Positions 1 to 11,390 of a stretch of 64,000 bases of DNA are shown here, one piece after another. The first letter of the stretch is position 1; each line of letters starts with the position of its first letter. Both the position numbers and the translations under genes were made by a program. The notes beneath the pieces were generated by a model. That model did no database searches. It was given only the letters and a program-made list of their open reading frames with translations, and was not told where the DNA came from. This DNA is from Serratia plymuthica (GTDB lineage: Bacteria > Pseudomonadota > Gammaproteobacteria > Enterobacterales > Enterobacteriaceae). The DNA is taken from NCBI RefSeq assembly GCF_018336935.1, contig NZ_CP068771.1, positions 3,906,001 through 3,970,000 on the forward strand, written 5' to 3'.

Positions 1-50
1 GCTAGATTAGCCAGCCAATCTTTTGTATGTAGCTGCAACATTATTTGAGT

Positions 51-118
51 ATCCTGAAAACGGGCTTTTCAGAATGGTGTTGCCGTATAAAATAGTAGGA
101 GTGCATAGTGGCCCGTAT
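51..118 (+). promoter_or_regulatory. S4-binding pseudoknot, translational operator of the alpha operon
   Basis: A hairpin with arms CTGAAAA (54-60) and TTTTCAG (66-72) leaves a CGGGC loop (61-65). This loop is exactly complementary to GCCCG at 111-115, directly after the GTG start of rpsM at 108. That is the layout of the E. coli alpha-mRNA pseudoknot, to which ribosomal protein S4 binds to repress translation of the operon. The motif is seen directly; S4 binding is inferred from the family. The preceding bases 1-50 are intergenic leader with no gene that I can recognise. Confidence 0.85.
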
Positions 119-464
119 AGCAGGCATTAACATTCCTGATCATAAACATACCGTTATCGCCTTAACGTCGATCTTCGGAATCGGTAAGACCCGTTCACAG
201 TCTATCTGTGCATCTACGGGTATTGCTGAAAATGTTAAGATCAGTGAGCTGTCTGAAGAGCAAATTGAACAGCTGCGTGAAGCAGTCGCCAAATTCACTG
301 TAGAAGGTGATTTGCGTCGTGAAGTTACCCTGAGCATCAAGCGTCTGATGGATCTTGGTACTTACCGTGGTTTGCGTCATCGTCGTGGTCTGCCAGTTCG
401 CGGTCAGCGTACGAAGACCAACGCACGTACCCGTAAGGGTCCGCGTAAACCAATCAAGAAATAA
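108..464 (+). CDS. rpsM: 30S ribosomal protein S13
   Basis: This 118-residue protein is the standard S13 of the small-subunit head, which contacts 16S rRNA, the P-site tRNA and, through inter-subunit bridges, the 50S subunit. The sequence has the N-terminal helix-two-turn-helix region ([14 protein letters not shown]) and the basic C-terminal tail (residues about 90-118, [15 protein letters not shown]) that reaches toward tRNA. The start is GTG, preceded by AGGAG at 97-101, and lies inside the S4 pseudoknot, so translation is probably repressed by excess S4 (the product of rpsD two genes downstream). It is the first gene of the rpsM-rpsK-rpsD-rpoA-rplQ operon; rpmJ, which precedes it in E. coli, lies outside the window. 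Confidence 0.98.
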   Translation: MARIAGINIPDHKHTVIALTSIFGIGKTRSQSICASTGIAENVKISELSEEQIEQLREAVAKFTVEGDLRREVTLSIKRLMDLGTYRGLRHRRGLPVRGQRTKTNARTRKGPRKPIKK

Positions 465-477
465 TCAGGGTGATTGA

Positions 478-870
<393 letters not shown>

Positions 871-882
871 CGCTGCTTTTAG

Positions 883-1521
<639 letters not shown>

Positions 1522-1546
1522 AGCTTAGTACCAAAGAGAGGACACA

Positions 1547-2536
1547 ATGCAGGGTTCTGTGACAGAGTTTCTAAAACCGCGCCTGGTAGATATCGAGCAA
1601 GTCAGTTCGACGCACGCCAAGGTGACCCTTGAGCCTTTAGAGCGTGGCTTTGGCCATACTCTTGGCAACGCACTGCGCCGTATTCTGCTTTCATCTATGC
1701 CGGGTTGCGCGGTGACCGAGGTTGAGATTGATGGTGTACTGCATGAGTACAGCACCAAAGAAGGCGTACAGGAAGATATCCTGGAGATCCTGCTCAACCT
1801 GAAAGGGCTGGCGGTGAGAGTTCAAGGCAAAGACGAAGTTATTCTTACCCTGAATAAATCTGGCATTGGCCCTGTGACCGCTGCCGACATCACCCATGAT
1901 GGTGATGTCGAAATCGTCAAGCCTCAGCATGTGATCTGCCACCTGACCGATGAGAACGCTGCTATCAGCATGCGTATCAAAGTTCAGCGCGGTCGTGGTT
2001 ACGTGCCGGCTTCTGCCCGAATTCATTCGGAAGAAGATGAGCGCCCGATCGGTCGTCTGTTGGTTGACGCCTGCTATAGCCCTGTAGAGCGTATTGCCTA
2101 CAATGTTGAAGCAGCGCGTGTAGAACAGCGTACTGACCTGGACAAGCTGGTTATCGAAATGGAAACCAATGGCACGATCGATCCTGAAGAGGCGATCCGC
2201 CGTGCGGCAACCATCCTGGCCGAACAACTTGAAGCATTCGTTGACCTGCGTGATGTACGTCAACCGGAAGTTAAAGAAGAGAAACCAGAATTCGATCCGA
2301 TCCTGCTGCGCCCTGTTGACGATCTGGAATTGACTGTCCGCTCTGCTAACTGCCTTAAGGCAGAAGCTATCCACTACATCGGTGATCTGGTACAGCGTAC
2401 CGAGGTTGAGTTGCTGAAAACGCCGAACCTGGGTAAAAAATCTCTTACCGAGATTAAAGACGTGCTGGCTTCACGTGGTCTGTCACTGGGCATGCGCCTG
2501 GAAAACTGGCCACCGGCAAGCATTGCTGACGAGTAA
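1547..2536 (+). CDS. rpoA: RNA polymerase alpha subunit
   Basis: This 329-residue protein is full length. The N-terminal domain (about residues 1-235) dimerises and nucleates assembly of beta and beta-prime; [17 protein letters not shown] near residue 37 is the conserved alpha motif. A flexible acidic linker (residues about 236-249) leads to the C-terminal domain, which contains [19 protein letters not shown] and [19 protein letters not shown], the helices that bind UP elements and activators such as CRP. It is co-transcribed with the ribosomal protein genes, 25 bases downstream of rpsD. There is no sign of truncation or unusual substitution. Confidence 0.98.
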
Positions 2537-2552
2537 CCGGATCACAGGTTAA

Positions 2553-2966
<414 letters not shown>

Positions 2967-2979
2967 TCTGTAGATGCGT

Positions 2980-3008
2980 AAAAAAACCGGGCTTGCCCGG
3001 TTTTTTTA
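2980..3008 (+). terminator. Intrinsic terminator of the alpha operon
   Basis: The arms CCGGGC and GCCCGG meet around a TT loop, with an A-run before and a seven-base T-run after (3001-3007). It follows the rplQ stop directly. Confidence 0.95.
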
Positions 3009-3113
3009 CGTCCAAAGCCGGCCAAATGTGCTCTCTTTCCCCGTTGGTCTTAAGTTCCCCCTCCCCATCCGCTATGCTATCCCTGTTAATCAGGCTAACT
3101 GAGGCTTTATGCC

Positions 3114-3488
3114 ATGTGGTTACTCGATCAGTGGGCGGAGCGCCATATTCTCGACGCTCAGGAAAAAGGCGAGTTCGACGATCTGCCGGGCCAGGGGCAA
3201 CCGCTGGTGCTGGATGATGACAGTGCGGTGCCTGCAGAATTGCGTAGCGGGTTTCGCCTGCTGAAGAACGCCGGCTATTTGCCGCCGGAACTGGAAGATC
3301 GCAAAGAGGCGCTAACCCTTGCGAAACTGCTGCAGGAGATTGGCAGCCAGCATGCAGACTATGCCGAGCTCAGTAAACGGATGGCGCTGTTGGAGCACCG
3401 TTTGCGTCAGGCGGGAATGAGTACCGATTTCCTGCATGGCGACTATCGGCGTGCGCTTGACGGTAAATTCACTCGGGAGGAAAAGTAA
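3114..3488 (+). CDS. yhdN: DUF1992 (DnaJ-subfamily C28-like) protein YhdN
   Basis: This 124-residue protein has the conserved DUF1992 block near its N-terminus: WLLDQWAERHILDAQEKGEFDDLPGQG, followed by a proline/aspartate-rich turn and two predicted helices rich in charged residues. The family is widespread in bacteria and in eukaryotic DNAJC28, but its biochemical role is unknown; no J domain is present here. The stop codon overlaps the ATG of zntR (TAATG at 3486-3490), so the two genes are probably translationally coupled, as in E. coli. There is no signal peptide or membrane segment. Confidence 0.9.
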   Translation: MWLLDQWAERHILDAQEKGEFDDLPGQGQPLVLDDDSAVPAELRSGFRLLKNAGYLPPELEDRKEALTLAKLLQEIGSQHADYAELSKRMALLEHRLRQAGMSTDFLHGDYRRALDGKFTREEK

Positions 3489-3919
3489 TGTTCAAAATTG
3501 GTCAGTTGGCCAAACTCGCGGACGTAACGCCGGACACGGTGCGTTACTACGAAAAGCAGGGCATGATGGATCACAATGTCCGCACAGAGGGTGGCTATCG
3601 GCTGTATAGCGATCAGGACCTGCAGCGCCTGCGTTTTATCCGCTATGCCAAACAACTTGGTTTCACTTTGGAAACTATCGCTGAACTGCTATCGATCCGA
3701 GTCGATCCTGAACATCATACCTGCCAGGAATCCAAATCGATCGTTGAAGCGCGGCTTGGTGAGGTAGAGAACAAGCTGACTGAGTTGATGCGGATGCGCG
3801 AATCGTTAAAGCGGTTGAGTGATGCCTGCTGTGGCACCGCCCATACCAGCAGCTATTGTTCAATTTTGGAAGCGCTGGAGCAGGGAGCCAGTGAAGAGAA
3901 GGCAAAAAAAGGCGCGTAA
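3488..3919 (+). CDS. zntR: MerR-family zinc-responsive activator ZntR
   Basis: This 143-residue MerR-type regulator activates the zinc/lead/cadmium exporter gene zntA when it binds Zn(II). An N-terminal winged helix (FKIGQLAKLADVTPDTVRYYEKQG) is followed by a dimerising coiled coil and the metal loop. Cys79, Cys114, Cys115, His119 and Cys124 match the zinc ligands of E. coli ZntR position for position, and the C-terminal CSILEALEQGAS segment is nearly identical. zntA itself is not in the window. The coupled start with yhdN and the downstream arfA repeat the E. coli order. Confidence 0.95.
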   Translation: MFKIGQLAKLADVTPDTVRYYEKQGMMDHNVRTEGGYRLYSDQDLQRLRFIRYAKQLGFTLETIAELLSIRVDPEHHTCQESKSIVEARLGEVENKLTELMRMRESLKRLSDACCGTAHTSSYCSILEALEQGASEEKAKKGA

Positions 3920-4003
3920 AAGGACTCGCAGCTCTTTAATTTTTATACGTCCGGCAGTATTATCTGCTCGTTTTATAACCCTAGTTTCTACAGGAGCATT
4001 ACC

Positions 4004-4210
4004 GTGACTAAATACCGTCATACTAAAGGCCAGATACAGGACAACGCGATTGAAGCACTGCTGCATGATCCGTTATTCCGCCAACGGATAGAGAAAAATA
4101 GTAAAGGGAAAGGCAGCTATCGGCGTAAAGACAAACACGCAAAAGGCGGTAACTGGGAGGCCAGTGGCAAGTTATCTAACGATAATTTGCCACTGGCCTT
4201 CTGGTTTTAA
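4004..4210 (+). CDS. arfA: Alternative ribosome-rescue factor A
   Basis: This 68-residue ORF encodes ArfA, which recruits RF2 to ribosomes stalled on non-stop mRNA when trans-translation fails. The conserved [20 protein letters not shown] region spans residues 7-26, followed by the basic KGKGSYRRK segment and GNWEASGK at 49-56. The mRNA folds into a very strong hairpin starting at codon 52, so cleavage or early termination there would make a non-stop message whose product is normally degraded by tmRNA tagging. This is the known feedback design of E. coli arfA. The residues after the hairpin ([10 protein letters not shown]) are hydrophobic, consistent with a destabilising tail on any full-length product. 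Confidence 0.93.
   Translation: MTKYRHTKGQIQDNAIEALLHDPLFRQRIEKNSKGKGSYRRKDKHAKGGNWEASGKLSNDNLPLAFWF
4158..4199 (+). promoter_or_regulatory. RNase III/terminator-type hairpin inside arfA
   Basis: The arms 4158-4176 and 4181-4199 pair over 19 bp with one G-U wobble around a TAAC loop. The hairpin starts at codon 52 of arfA, 9 bases before the stop codon ends its reach. In E. coli the equivalent hairpin is cut by RNase III or causes termination, producing non-stop arfA mRNA. The structure is seen directly; processing is inferred. Confidence 0.85.
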
Positions 4211-4216
4211 GACATT

Positions 4217-4247
4217 AAAAAAGCCATCTGATTACGATGGCTTTTTA
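4217..4247. terminator. Bidirectional terminator between arfA and mscL
   Basis: A-run, then GCCATC, loop TGATTAC, GATGGC and a T-run (4242-4246). The A-run on one side and the T-run on the other let it serve both convergent genes. Confidence 0.9.
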
Positions 4248-4267
4248 TTAGTATAAGACAAACGGAT

Positions 4268-4684
4268 TTATAGTTTTGGCTGTTGCTGCTGGCTCAACAA
4301 ATCACGAATTTCAGTAAGCAGTTTTTCTTCAGCAGTTGGCGCAGGCGGGGCTGCCGGCTCTTCTGCCTGCTTGCGACGCATTTTGTTCATTAATTTAATG
4401 GCCAGGAAAATAGCGAAGGCAACGATAACGAAATCAAAAACGGTCTGGATGAATGAACCATAGTTCATCACCACGGCTGGAATGGTACCCTGGGCTTCCC
4501 GCAGTACCAGGTGGAATTGCTTGAAATCTACGCCGCCAATCAGTAAACCCAGCGGTGGCATGATGATATCTGCAACGAAGGACGATACGATTTTACCGAA
4601 AGCAGCACCGATAATCACACCCACTGCCAGATCAACCACGTTGCCACGCATGGCAAATTCGCGGAATTCTTTTAACATACTCAT
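4268..4684 (-). CDS. mscL: Large-conductance mechanosensitive channel
   Basis: This 138-residue protein is MscL, the pentameric inner-membrane channel that opens under high membrane tension to release solutes during osmotic downshock. The N-terminal amphipathic helix ([13 protein letters not shown]) leads into TM1 ([20 protein letters not shown]), the pore-lining helix with the constriction region, then a periplasmic loop, TM2 (about residues 76-98) and a C-terminal cytoplasmic helix ([13 protein letters not shown]). The extra Pro/Ala/Glu linker around residues 107-115 is typical. It lies downstream of trkA in the same direction, but with a 139-base gap that leaves room for its own promoter. 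Confidence 0.97.
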   Translation of the reverse strand: MSMLKEFREFAMRGNVVDLAVGVIIGAAFGKIVSSFVADIIMPPLGLLIGGVDFKQFHLVLREAQGTIPAVVMNYGSFIQTVFDFVIVAFAIFLAIKLMNKMRRKQAEEPAAPPAPTAEEKLLTEIRDLLSQQQQPKL

Positions 4685-4823
4685 AGCACACCCCTCAAAG
4701 AAATTAACAACACAAGTTTAACAAAGCAATTTCCCTTTGCCACATAAGGAGAGAAAAGTCTTTATCTCTCCCTACGGCAGCAAATATCTACCTGATTATA
4801 GACTATTGCTTAATACATTTGTT

Positions 4824-6200
4824 CTACAGGAAGAATGGGCTTGGCTGGAACAAGCGCTCAACGTCAGGAACGTACTTTTTGTCAGTAATAAACATAATGA
4901 CATGGTCGCCCTGTTCAATCTTGCTGCTGCCATTAGCAATAATAACGTCGTCACCTCGTACAATCGCGCCAATGGTGGTGCCTGGTGGCAATTTAATATC
5001 TTCAACGATGCGGCCAACCACTTTTGACGTACTTTCGTCACCGTGCGCTATGGCTTCGATAGCTTCCGCTACACCGCGGCGTAGCGATGAAACGCTGACG
5101 ATATCCGCTTTACGCACATGGCCTAATAATGCGGAAATCGTCGCCTGTTGTGGGGATATAGCAATATCGATTACGCTGCCCTGCACCAGATCGACGTAAG
5201 CGCGGCGCTGAATCAGCACCATTACTTTTTTGGCGCCCATACGTTTGGCTAGCATGGCGGACATAATGTTGGCTTCGTCATCATTGGTAATGGCAATAAA
5301 GACGTCTACCTGATCAACGTGCTCTTCCGCCAGCAGCTCCTGGTCAGAGGCATCGCCATAAAACACTATGGTGTCATGCAATTGCTCGGCCAGCTCTGCC
5401 GCGCGTTGCTGATTACGTTCAATCAGCTTTACGTTGTAAGATTTTTCTAACCGTTGCGCCAAGCCTGCACCTACATTGCCGCCACCGACAATCATGATGC
5501 GTTTATAAGGTTTTTCCAGCCGTTGCAGTTCACTCATCACGGCTCGAATATGCTGTGAGGCGGCAACAAAAAACACCTCGTCCCCGGCTTCGATAATGGT
5601 AGAACCCTGCGGCCGAATTGGTCGGTCCTGGCGGAAGATCGCGGCGACGCGAGTATCAATGTGTGGCATATGTTCACGCATTGCGGACAATGCGTTACCT
5701 ACCAGCGGACCGCCGTAGTAGGCTTTCACCGCTGCAATACTGACCTTGCCTTCGGCAAAATTGACAACCTGCAGCGCGCCCGGGTATTCAATTAATTTAT
5801 AAATGTAATCAATAACCAGCTGCTCTGGTGAAATCAGATGATCAATAGGCACGGCTTCCGGCTGAAATAGCTTTTCCGATTCGCGGATATATTCCGGCGC
5901 TCGGATACGTGCAATGCGGTTAGGCGTATTAAACAGCGAGTAGGCTATCTGGCAGGCAATCATGTTGGTTTCGTCAGAGTTGGTAACGGCAACCAACATA
6001 TCTGCGTCTTCCGCACCTGCTTCACGCAACACGCGCGGGTGGGAGCCATATCCCTGCACGACCCGTAGATCAAATTTATCCTGTAACTGACGCAGGCGGC
6101 CTGAATCGGTATCCACGACGGTGATATCGTTATTTTCACCCACCAGGTTTTCTGCCAGCGTTCCACCAACCTGACCTGCACCAAGAATAATTATTTTCAT
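4824..6200 (-). CDS. trkA: Trk potassium uptake regulatory subunit TrkA
   Basis: This 458-residue cytoplasmic peripheral protein binds NAD(H) and gates the TrkH/TrkG potassium channels. It has the expected tandem layout of two RCK units: Rossmann fold 1 ([19 protein letters not shown], residues 1-19), an RCK_C domain to about 220, then Rossmann fold 2 ([18 protein letters not shown] near residue 234) and a second RCK_C domain. Length and order equal E. coli TrkA. It follows rsmB in the fmt-rsmB-trkA order. A small hairpin (AGGGCGC/GCGCCCT at 6243-6263) lies in the 77-base gap after rsmB. Confidence 0.97.
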   Translation of the reverse strand: MKIIILGAGQVGGTLAENLVGENNDITVVDTDSGRLRQLQDKFDLRVVQGYGSHPRVLREAGAEDADMLVAVTNSDETNMIACQIAYSLFNTPNRIARIRAPEYIRESEKLFQPEAVPIDHLISPEQLVIDYIYKLIEYPGALQVVNFAEGKVSIAAVKAYYGGPLVGNALSAMREHMPHIDTRVAAIFRQDRPIRPQGSTIIEAGDEVFFVAASQHIRAVMSELQRLEKPYKRIMIVGGGNVGAGLAQRLEKSYNVKLIERNQQRAAELAEQLHDTIVFYGDASDQELLAEEHVDQVDVFIAITNDDEANIMSAMLAKRMGAKKVMVLIQRRAYVDLVQGSVIDIAISPQQATISALLGHVRKADIVSVSSLRRGVAEAIEAIAHGDESTSKVVGRIVEDIKLPPGTTIGAIVRGDDVIIANGSSKIEQGDHVIMFITDKKYVPDVERLFQPSPFFL

Positions 6201-6277
6201 TTGGTTCTCTGCTTCACACTGAAACCGCTGAATATTATCTGAAAGGGCGCAACAAGCGCGCCCTGAGTACCGAACTG

Positions 6278-7567
6278 CTACAGTTTAATCAGCTTAGCGT
6301 AAAAGAAGCCATCCCCATCCTCTGGATGCGGAAGATTCTGTCGACCGGGCCGTTGTTCGTCACCCGTTTCAACCAACCTGGCATCGGAATGACGCTGGAG
6401 GAAGGCGGCAATTTGCTCAGCGTTTTCCGCCGGCAGGATAGAACAGGTGGCATACACCATCACGCCACCGTTTTTGAGGTGTGGCCAAATGGCCTCGATG
6501 ATTTCAGCCTGTAACTTTGCCAGCTCAGCGATGTCGCTGTCTCGGCGCAACCATTTGATATCTGGATGGCGGCGGATTACGCCGGTAGCAGAGCAAGGAG
6601 CGTCCAATAAAATGCGATCGAATTGCTTATCACCACACCATTGTTGTGGGGTGCGGCCATCACCCAATTTCACTTCGGCGTGTAAACGCAGGCGCTGCAG
6701 GTTTTCTTTGACCCGGCCGAGGCGTTGTTCATCGATATCCACCGCCATCACATGGGCTTTGGGGGCAGCCTCCAGAATGTGAGTTGTTTTACCGCCTGGA
6801 GCCGCACACAGATCGAGGATCTGTTCTCCGTCTTGCGGATCCAGCAGATCGATACAGCCTTGCGCGGAGGCGTCTTGCACCGTGACCCAGCCTTCGGCAA
6901 AACCAGGCAGATCGGTAACGGCGCAGGGTGTCAGCAGACGCAGCGCATCAGGGTATTCCGCATGTGGCTCTGCGGCAATGCCTGCCTGCTCCATCAGTTG
7001 CAAGTAACCTTCGCGAGTGTGATGAAGGCGGTTGACGCGCAACCACATTGGCGGCTTCTGGTTATTGGCATCAATAATCTGTTCCCACTGTGCGGGATAA
7101 GCCTGTTGGATGCGTTTTAATAGCCAACTTGGGTGCAGGTAGCGGCTGTCGTTATTGGCGGCGCGCTGCAGTAATTCTTCCTGCTGGCGCTGAAACTGGC
7201 GCAATACGCCATTGATCAAGCCCTTAAGCTGTGGCCGTTTCAGTGCTACTGCGCCTTCCACCGTTTCCGCCAGCACTGCGTGAGCAGGGATGCGGGTATA
7301 CAGAAGCTGATATAAGCCAACCATCAGCAAATAATGCAGCGTGCGCTGCTTGCCGGTCATTGGTTTTGCCATTAATTGCTGAATACACCATTCAAGCTGC
7401 GGCAGCACACGCAGGGTGCCGAAACACAACTCCTGCAACAGCGCGCGGTCCTTGTCAGAAATGGTCTTTTGCAGGGCCGGCAGGACAGTACTGAGTGACT
7501 GACCCTGATCCAGCACTTGGCCGATGGCTTTTGCAGCGTGGCTTCGGAGATTGTAATTGTTTTTCAT
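6278..7567 (-). CDS. rsmB: 16S rRNA m5C967 methyltransferase RsmB
   Basis: This 429-residue enzyme methylates C967 of 16S rRNA using S-adenosylmethionine. An N-terminal NusB-like RNA-binding domain (about residues 1-140) is followed by the Rossmann methyltransferase domain with [15 protein letters not shown] (SAM motif I), [15 protein letters not shown] (motif IV, release cysteine) and [12 protein letters not shown] (motif VI, catalytic cysteine). The length agrees with E. coli RsmB (Sun/Fmu). It lies 72 bases downstream of fmt in the same direction, as in E. coli, and probably belongs to the def-fmt-rsmB transcript. Confidence 0.97.
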   Translation of the reverse strand: MKNNYNLRSHAAKAIGQVLDQGQSLSTVLPALQKTISDKDRALLQELCFGTLRVLPQLEWCIQQLMAKPMTGKQRTLHYLLMVGLYQLLYTRIPAHAVLAETVEGAVALKRPQLKGLINGVLRQFQRQQEELLQRAANNDSRYLHPSWLLKRIQQAYPAQWEQIIDANNQKPPMWLRVNRLHHTREGYLQLMEQAGIAAEPHAEYPDALRLLTPCAVTDLPGFAEGWVTVQDASAQGCIDLLDPQDGEQILDLCAAPGGKTTHILEAAPKAHVMAVDIDEQRLGRVKENLQRLRLHAEVKLGDGRTPQQWCGDKQFDRILLDAPCSATGVIRRHPDIKWLRRDSDIAELAKLQAEIIEAIWPHLKNGGVMVYATCSILPAENAEQIAAFLQRHSDARLVETGDEQRPGRQNLPHPEDGDGFFYAKLIKL

Positions 7568-7639
7568 AGGCTTAAGCTGATAACGATCGGTATTAAGAGA
7601 GAAACAACCCGACGATGACCGGTCGGGTAGTAGGGGGCT

Positions 7640-8584
7640 TTATAACCGGTTACCCGGTGCAAACCATTCGCGGCGTGAGTTCAAGAGGTCTTGCGCCGAC
7701 ATGGGTTTTTTACCCGCCGGTTGCAACTGCGTCAGGTTAAGAATCCCGTCGGCGGTAGCCACCTGAATACCGTGCTTGTCGGCATGGATGATGGTGCCAG
7801 GTTCTGCGCCAGGCGTTTCCGCCAGCACCGTAGCCTGCCACACTTTCACCGGTTGATCGTCAATGGTGAAATAGCTGACCGGCCATGGGTTAAAGGCGCG
7901 GATGCAGCGTTCAAGCTGTGCAGCGGACAGGCTCCAGTCCAGGCGGGCTTCTTCCTTGCTCAGCTTCTCGGCGTAAGTGACAAGCGTTTCATCCTGCACT
8001 TCACGTCGTGCCGTACCTTCGGCCATTTGCTGCAATGTGGTCAGCATGCCTTGCGGGCCGAGTTTTGCCAGCTTGTCGTACAGGCTGGCGCTGGTGTCAT
8101 CGGCTTCGATTGGGCAAGCGATCTTGTGCATCATATCGCCGGTGTCGAGTCCCACGTCCATCTGCATGATGGTGACGCCAGTTTCGCTGTCGCCAGCCCA
8201 GAGTGAACGTTGAATGGGGGCTGCCCCACGCCAACGCGGCAACAGTGAACCGTGCACGTTGATGCAACCGAGGCGCGGCATATCCAGCACCGATTTCGGC
8301 AGGATCAGGCCATAGGCCACCACCACCATTACATCGGCGTTGAGATCGGCAACCAGATGCTGATTCTCTTCCGGGCGCAATGATTTGGGCTGAAACACCG
8401 GCAGTTGGTGCTGTTGGGCCAGTACTTTGACCGGGCTGGGCGTCAGTTTGTTACCTCGCCCTGCCGGGCGATCAGGTTGGGTAAATACCCCGACAATCTG
8501 GTGCCCAGATGACAACAGCGCGTCAAGGTGACGCGCTGCGAAGTCTGGAGTTCCGGCAAAAATAATCCGTAAAGTGTCAGACAC
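7640..8584 (-). CDS. fmt: Methionyl-tRNA formyltransferase
   Basis: This 314-residue enzyme transfers a formyl group from 10-formyl-THF to initiator Met-tRNA. The N-terminal Rossmann-type catalytic domain includes [18 protein letters not shown], the catalytic [18 protein letters not shown] (the Asn and His of the signature are present) and [10 protein letters not shown]. The C-terminal OB-like tRNA-binding domain starts near residue 205. In the signature the usual Ala after His is Gly (NVHGSLLP), a mild variation. It forms the def-fmt pair, with a 17-base gap. Confidence 0.98.
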   Translation of the reverse strand: MSDTLRIIFAGTPDFAARHLDALLSSGHQIVGVFTQPDRPAGRGNKLTPSPVKVLAQQHQLPVFQPKSLRPEENQHLVADLNADVMVVVAYGLILPKSVLDMPRLGCINVHGSLLPRWRGAAPIQRSLWAGDSETGVTIMQMDVGLDTGDMMHKIACPIEADDTSASLYDKLAKLGPQGMLTTLQQMAEGTARREVQDETLVTYAEKLSKEEARLDWSLSAAQLERCIRAFNPWPVSYFTIDDQPVKVWQATVLAETPGAEPGTIIHADKHGIQVATADGILNLTQLQPAGKKPMSAQDLLNSRREWFAPGNRL

Positions 8585-8601
8585 GTTGATTTCCTGCTCG
8601 G

Positions 8602-9111
8602 TTAGGCGCGTGCGTTCAGCTTGGCCATTTTTTCCAGTTTCTGACGGATACGCTGGCGCTTCAGCGGCGACAAATAATCGACGAACAGCTTGCCCATCAG
8701 GTGATCCATTTCGTGCTGGATACAGATGGCCAACAGGTCATCGGCTTCGAGCTCGAAAGATTTGCCGTCACGGTCCAGCGCTCTGATTTTCACATTGGCG
8801 GCGCGCGGAACTAAGGCACGCTGCTCAGGAATGGAAAGACAGCCTTCTTCGATCCCGGTTTCGCCGCTTTTTTCCAGCAGTTCCGGGTTGATCAGCACGA
8901 GGCGCTGATCGCGGTTTTCAGAAACGTCAATGACGATAATCCGCTGATGGATATCCACCTGTGTTGCAGCCAGGCCAATGCCTTCCTCTGCGTACATGGT
9001 TTCAAACATATCATCCACGATGCGCTGGATAGTCGCGTTGACTTCTTTTACCGGGGCCGCAACTTTGCGTAGCCGCTCGTCTGGGTAATGTAATACCTGC
9101 AATACTGACAT
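8602..9111 (-). CDS. def: Peptide deformylase
   Basis: This 169-residue metalloenzyme removes the N-formyl group from nascent proteins. All three family motifs are present: GIGLAATQ (residues 44-51), [11 protein letters not shown] with metal ligand Cys91, and HEMDH with His133, Glu134 and His137. It is the first gene of the minus-strand set def-fmt-rsmB, and is divergent from dprA across a 134-base gap that should hold promoters for both directions. Confidence 0.98.
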   Translation of the reverse strand: MSVLQVLHYPDERLRKVAAPVKEVNATIQRIVDDMFETMYAEEGIGLAATQVDIHQRIIVIDVSENRDQRLVLINPELLEKSGETGIEEGCLSIPEQRALVPRAANVKIRALDRDGKSFELEADDLLAICIQHEMDHLMGKLFVDYLSPLKRQRIRQKLEKMAKLNARA

Positions 9112-9245
9112 ATATCTTGAGATCTGTTTCCGAGTGATAAACGAGGTTTAGCTTCTATTCTAGACATTTCCCTGCCTGATTGACAGCATTGCGCACCAAT
9201 TGCTCGAATTGATAAAACCACCGTTTTCTGCGAGGGGGACTGGCG

Positions 9246-10367
9246 ATGCAGGCAGAGGAAATTGGCTTACGAATGCACGGGGTTACTGGATTGGGTGCCG
9301 CTCAGGCCAGCCAGATGATACGGCAGATGGTCGCTGCAGGGGGCGATCCTTCTCGTTTGTTACGGTCATTGGGGCTGGATGACCGGCAGCAGACGCAGTT
9401 TCGCCAGATGGAGCCGCGTCATCTGGCCGCCACGCTCGCCTGGCTGGAACAGCCCGACAACGTGCTGTTGACCTATGGTGAGGCCGGTTACCCCGAACAA
9501 TTGCTTCCTATCGACGATGCCCCTCTGCTGCTGCTGGTAAAGGGCAACCCAGAGGCTTTGCGGCAACCGCAAATCGCCATGGTCGGTAGTCGTCAGTTCA
9601 GTCATTACGGCGAACATTGGGGCCGCTATTTTTCCACCGGGCTGGTGCATTGCGGTTTTACCGTCACCAGCGGGTTGGCCATCGGTATTGACGGCATTTG
9701 CCACCGTGCGGCGCTGGAGGCGGAAGGCGGCACGGTGGCCGTATTGGGGAGCGGTCTTGCCAATATCTATCCGCGCCGGCATCGTCACTTGGCCGAACAA
9801 ATTGTCGAAAACGGCGGGGCGGTAATCTCGGAGTATCTGGTTACCGACCTGCCAATGGCCGATCACTTTCCGCGTCGTAATCGCATTATTAGCGGTCTAA
9901 GCCTGGGTGTGGTGGTGATTGAGGCCTCTCTACGCAGCGGAACGCTGATTACAGCCCGCTATGCGCTGGAACAAGGTCGTGAAGTCTTCGCGCTTCCTGG
10001 CGCTCTGGGCAACCCGATGAGTGAAGGAACGCATTGGTTGATCCAACAGGGAGCCTACCTGGTCACGGGGCCGAAAGAGGTAGCCGAACAACTGGGAAGC
10101 GGCCTGCATTGGCTATCGTTGAACGAAAATACAACTATTTGTGCGTCTGAGGCCGAAGTTGAATTGCCATTTGCTGATGTGTTGGCTAACGTAGGAGATG
10201 AGGTGACACCTGTTGACGTCGTCGCTGAACGTGCCGGCCAACCTGTGCCAGAAGTGGTAATCAAGTTACTCGATCTGGAGTTAGCAGGGTGGATCGCAGC
10301 TGTACCCGGCGGCTATGTCCGAATAAGGAGGGCAGGCCATGTTCGACGTACTCATGTACTTGTTTGA
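9246..10367 (+). CDS. dprA: DNA-processing protein A
   Basis: This 373-residue protein is DprA (Smf), which protects incoming single-stranded DNA and loads RecA in transformable bacteria; its role in enterobacteria is unclear. A SAM-like N-terminal domain (residues about 1-80) precedes the extended Rossmann fold, with [11 protein letters not shown] near residue 115, [17 protein letters not shown] near 141, [11 protein letters not shown] near 207 and [18 protein letters not shown] near 251. The C-terminal winged helix ([20 protein letters not shown]) matches E. coli. The chosen ATG sits behind GAGGGGG (9232-9238). Its end overlaps smg by 29 bases, a conserved arrangement. Confidence 0.95.
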   Translation: MQAEEIGLRMHGVTGLGAAQASQMIRQMVAAGGDPSRLLRSLGLDDRQQTQFRQMEPRHLAATLAWLEQPDNVLLTYGEAGYPEQLLPIDDAPLLLLVKGNPEALRQPQIAMVGSRQFSHYGEHWGRYFSTGLVHCGFTVTSGLAIGIDGICHRAALEAEGGTVAVLGSGLANIYPRRHRHLAEQIVENGGAVISEYLVTDLPMADHFPRRNRIISGLSLGVVVIEASLRSGTLITARYALEQGREVFALPGALGNPMSEGTHWLIQQGAYLVTGPKEVAEQLGSGLHWLSLNENTTICASEAEVELPFADVLANVGDEVTPVDVVAERAGQPVPEVVIKLLDLELAGWIAAVPGGYVRIRRAGHVRRTHVLV

Positions 10368-10812
10368 AACTTATATCCACAATGAACCAGAGATGCGCGT
10401 CGATCAGGATCAACTGACCGATGATCTCGCTCAGGCGGGGTTTCATCGGGATGATATCTACAACGCGTTGAATTGGCTTGAAAAACTCGCTGACCTGCAG
10501 GAAGGCGAAAATGCGCCCTATTTTATGGATGCCGATCCGCTGGCAATGCGGATCTACACCGAAGAAGAAGGCGTGCGTTTGGATGCCAGTTGCCGTGGTT
10601 TCCTCCTGTTCCTTGAACAGATTCAAGTATTGAACCTCGAAACCCGTGAAATGGTTATCGATCGTGTTATGGCTTTAGATAACACGGAATTCGATCTCGA
10701 AGATCTGAAATGGGTGGTGCTGATGGTGCTGTTTAATATCCCAGGGTATGAAAGCGCCTATCAGCAAATGGAAGAACTGTTGTTTGAAGTAAACGAAGGT
10801 TATCTGCACTGA
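10339..10812 (+). CDS. smg: Smg protein (DUF494)
   Basis: This 157-residue, acidic, largely helical protein matches the DUF494/Smg family over its whole length ([26 protein letters not shown] at the start, [19 protein letters not shown] near the end). Its molecular role is not established; it is consistently linked to dprA. The start ATG, behind AAGGAGG (10325-10331), lies within the last 29 bases of dprA in another frame, so the two are probably translationally coupled. Confidence 0.92.
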   Translation: MFDVLMYLFETYIHNEPEMRVDQDQLTDDLAQAGFHRDDIYNALNWLEKLADLQEGENAPYFMDADPLAMRIYTEEEGVRLDASCRGFLLFLEQIQVLNLETREMVIDRVMALDNTEFDLEDLKWVVLMVLFNIPGYESAYQQMEELLFEVNEGYLH

Positions 10813-10837
10813 GCCGGTAACACGCATAGAAGATGTT

Positions 10838-11383
10838 ATGACAAAAACAGCGATTTTTGCCGCCAGGCAAAATGAACCCTGTCCGGAATGCGGGGCCGAG
10901 TTGGTGATCCGCAGTGGTCGCCACGGCCCCTTTCTCGGCTGCTCTCGTTATCCCGAATGTCAACATATCCGGCCGCTTAAAGCGCAGGCCGATGGCCATA
11001 TTGTCAAGGTGTTGGAGGGGCAGGAGTGCCCGAAATGCCAGGCAACATTGGTGTTGCGCCAGGGGCGTTACGGCATGTTTGTCGGCTGCAGCAACTATCC
11101 GGAGTGCGATCACACTGAAGTGATCGACAAGCCGGATGAAACCAGCATCAGCTGTCCGCAATGCGGCCAGGGGAAACTGCTGCAGCGCAAGTCACGCTAC
11201 GGCAAGGTATTCCATTCCTGCGATCGCTATCCTGAATGCCAGTTTGCCCTCAATTTTAAACCTGTCGCCGGTGAGTGCGAATACTGTCACTACCCACTGC
11301 TGATGGAGAAACGCACGGCAAAAGGGCCAACCCTTTGCTGCGCCAGTAAACTTTGCGGAAAACCCGTAGTCACCACAGAATAA
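10838..11383 (+). CDS. yrdD: Topoisomerase-type zinc-ribbon protein YrdD
   Basis: This 181-residue protein consists almost wholly of four C4 zinc ribbons of the kind found at the C-terminus of DNA topoisomerase I. They start CPECGAELV (about residue 14), CPKCQATLV (61), [10 protein letters not shown] (106) and CEYCHYPLL (145). The second half of ribbons 1-3 has the repeated GxxYPEC or RYPEC pattern. The first three repeats are closely similar, and the fourth is divergent (CCASKLCGK). The family is presumed to bind DNA or RNA; no function is proven. It lies between smg and tsaC, as in E. coli. Confidence 0.9.
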   Translation: MTKTAIFAARQNEPCPECGAELVIRSGRHGPFLGCSRYPECQHIRPLKAQADGHIVKVLEGQECPKCQATLVLRQGRYGMFVGCSNYPECDHTEVIDKPDETSISCPQCGQGKLLQRKSRYGKVFHSCDRYPECQFALNFKPVAGECEYCHYPLLMEKRTAKGPTLCCASKLCGKPVVTTE

Positions 11384-11390
11384 TGACATC

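Noticed and set aside
2993..3217. A 74-codon frame across the rplQ terminator and the yhdN start
   Set aside because: It begins inside the terminator and runs in another frame through the conserved yhdN coding sequence.
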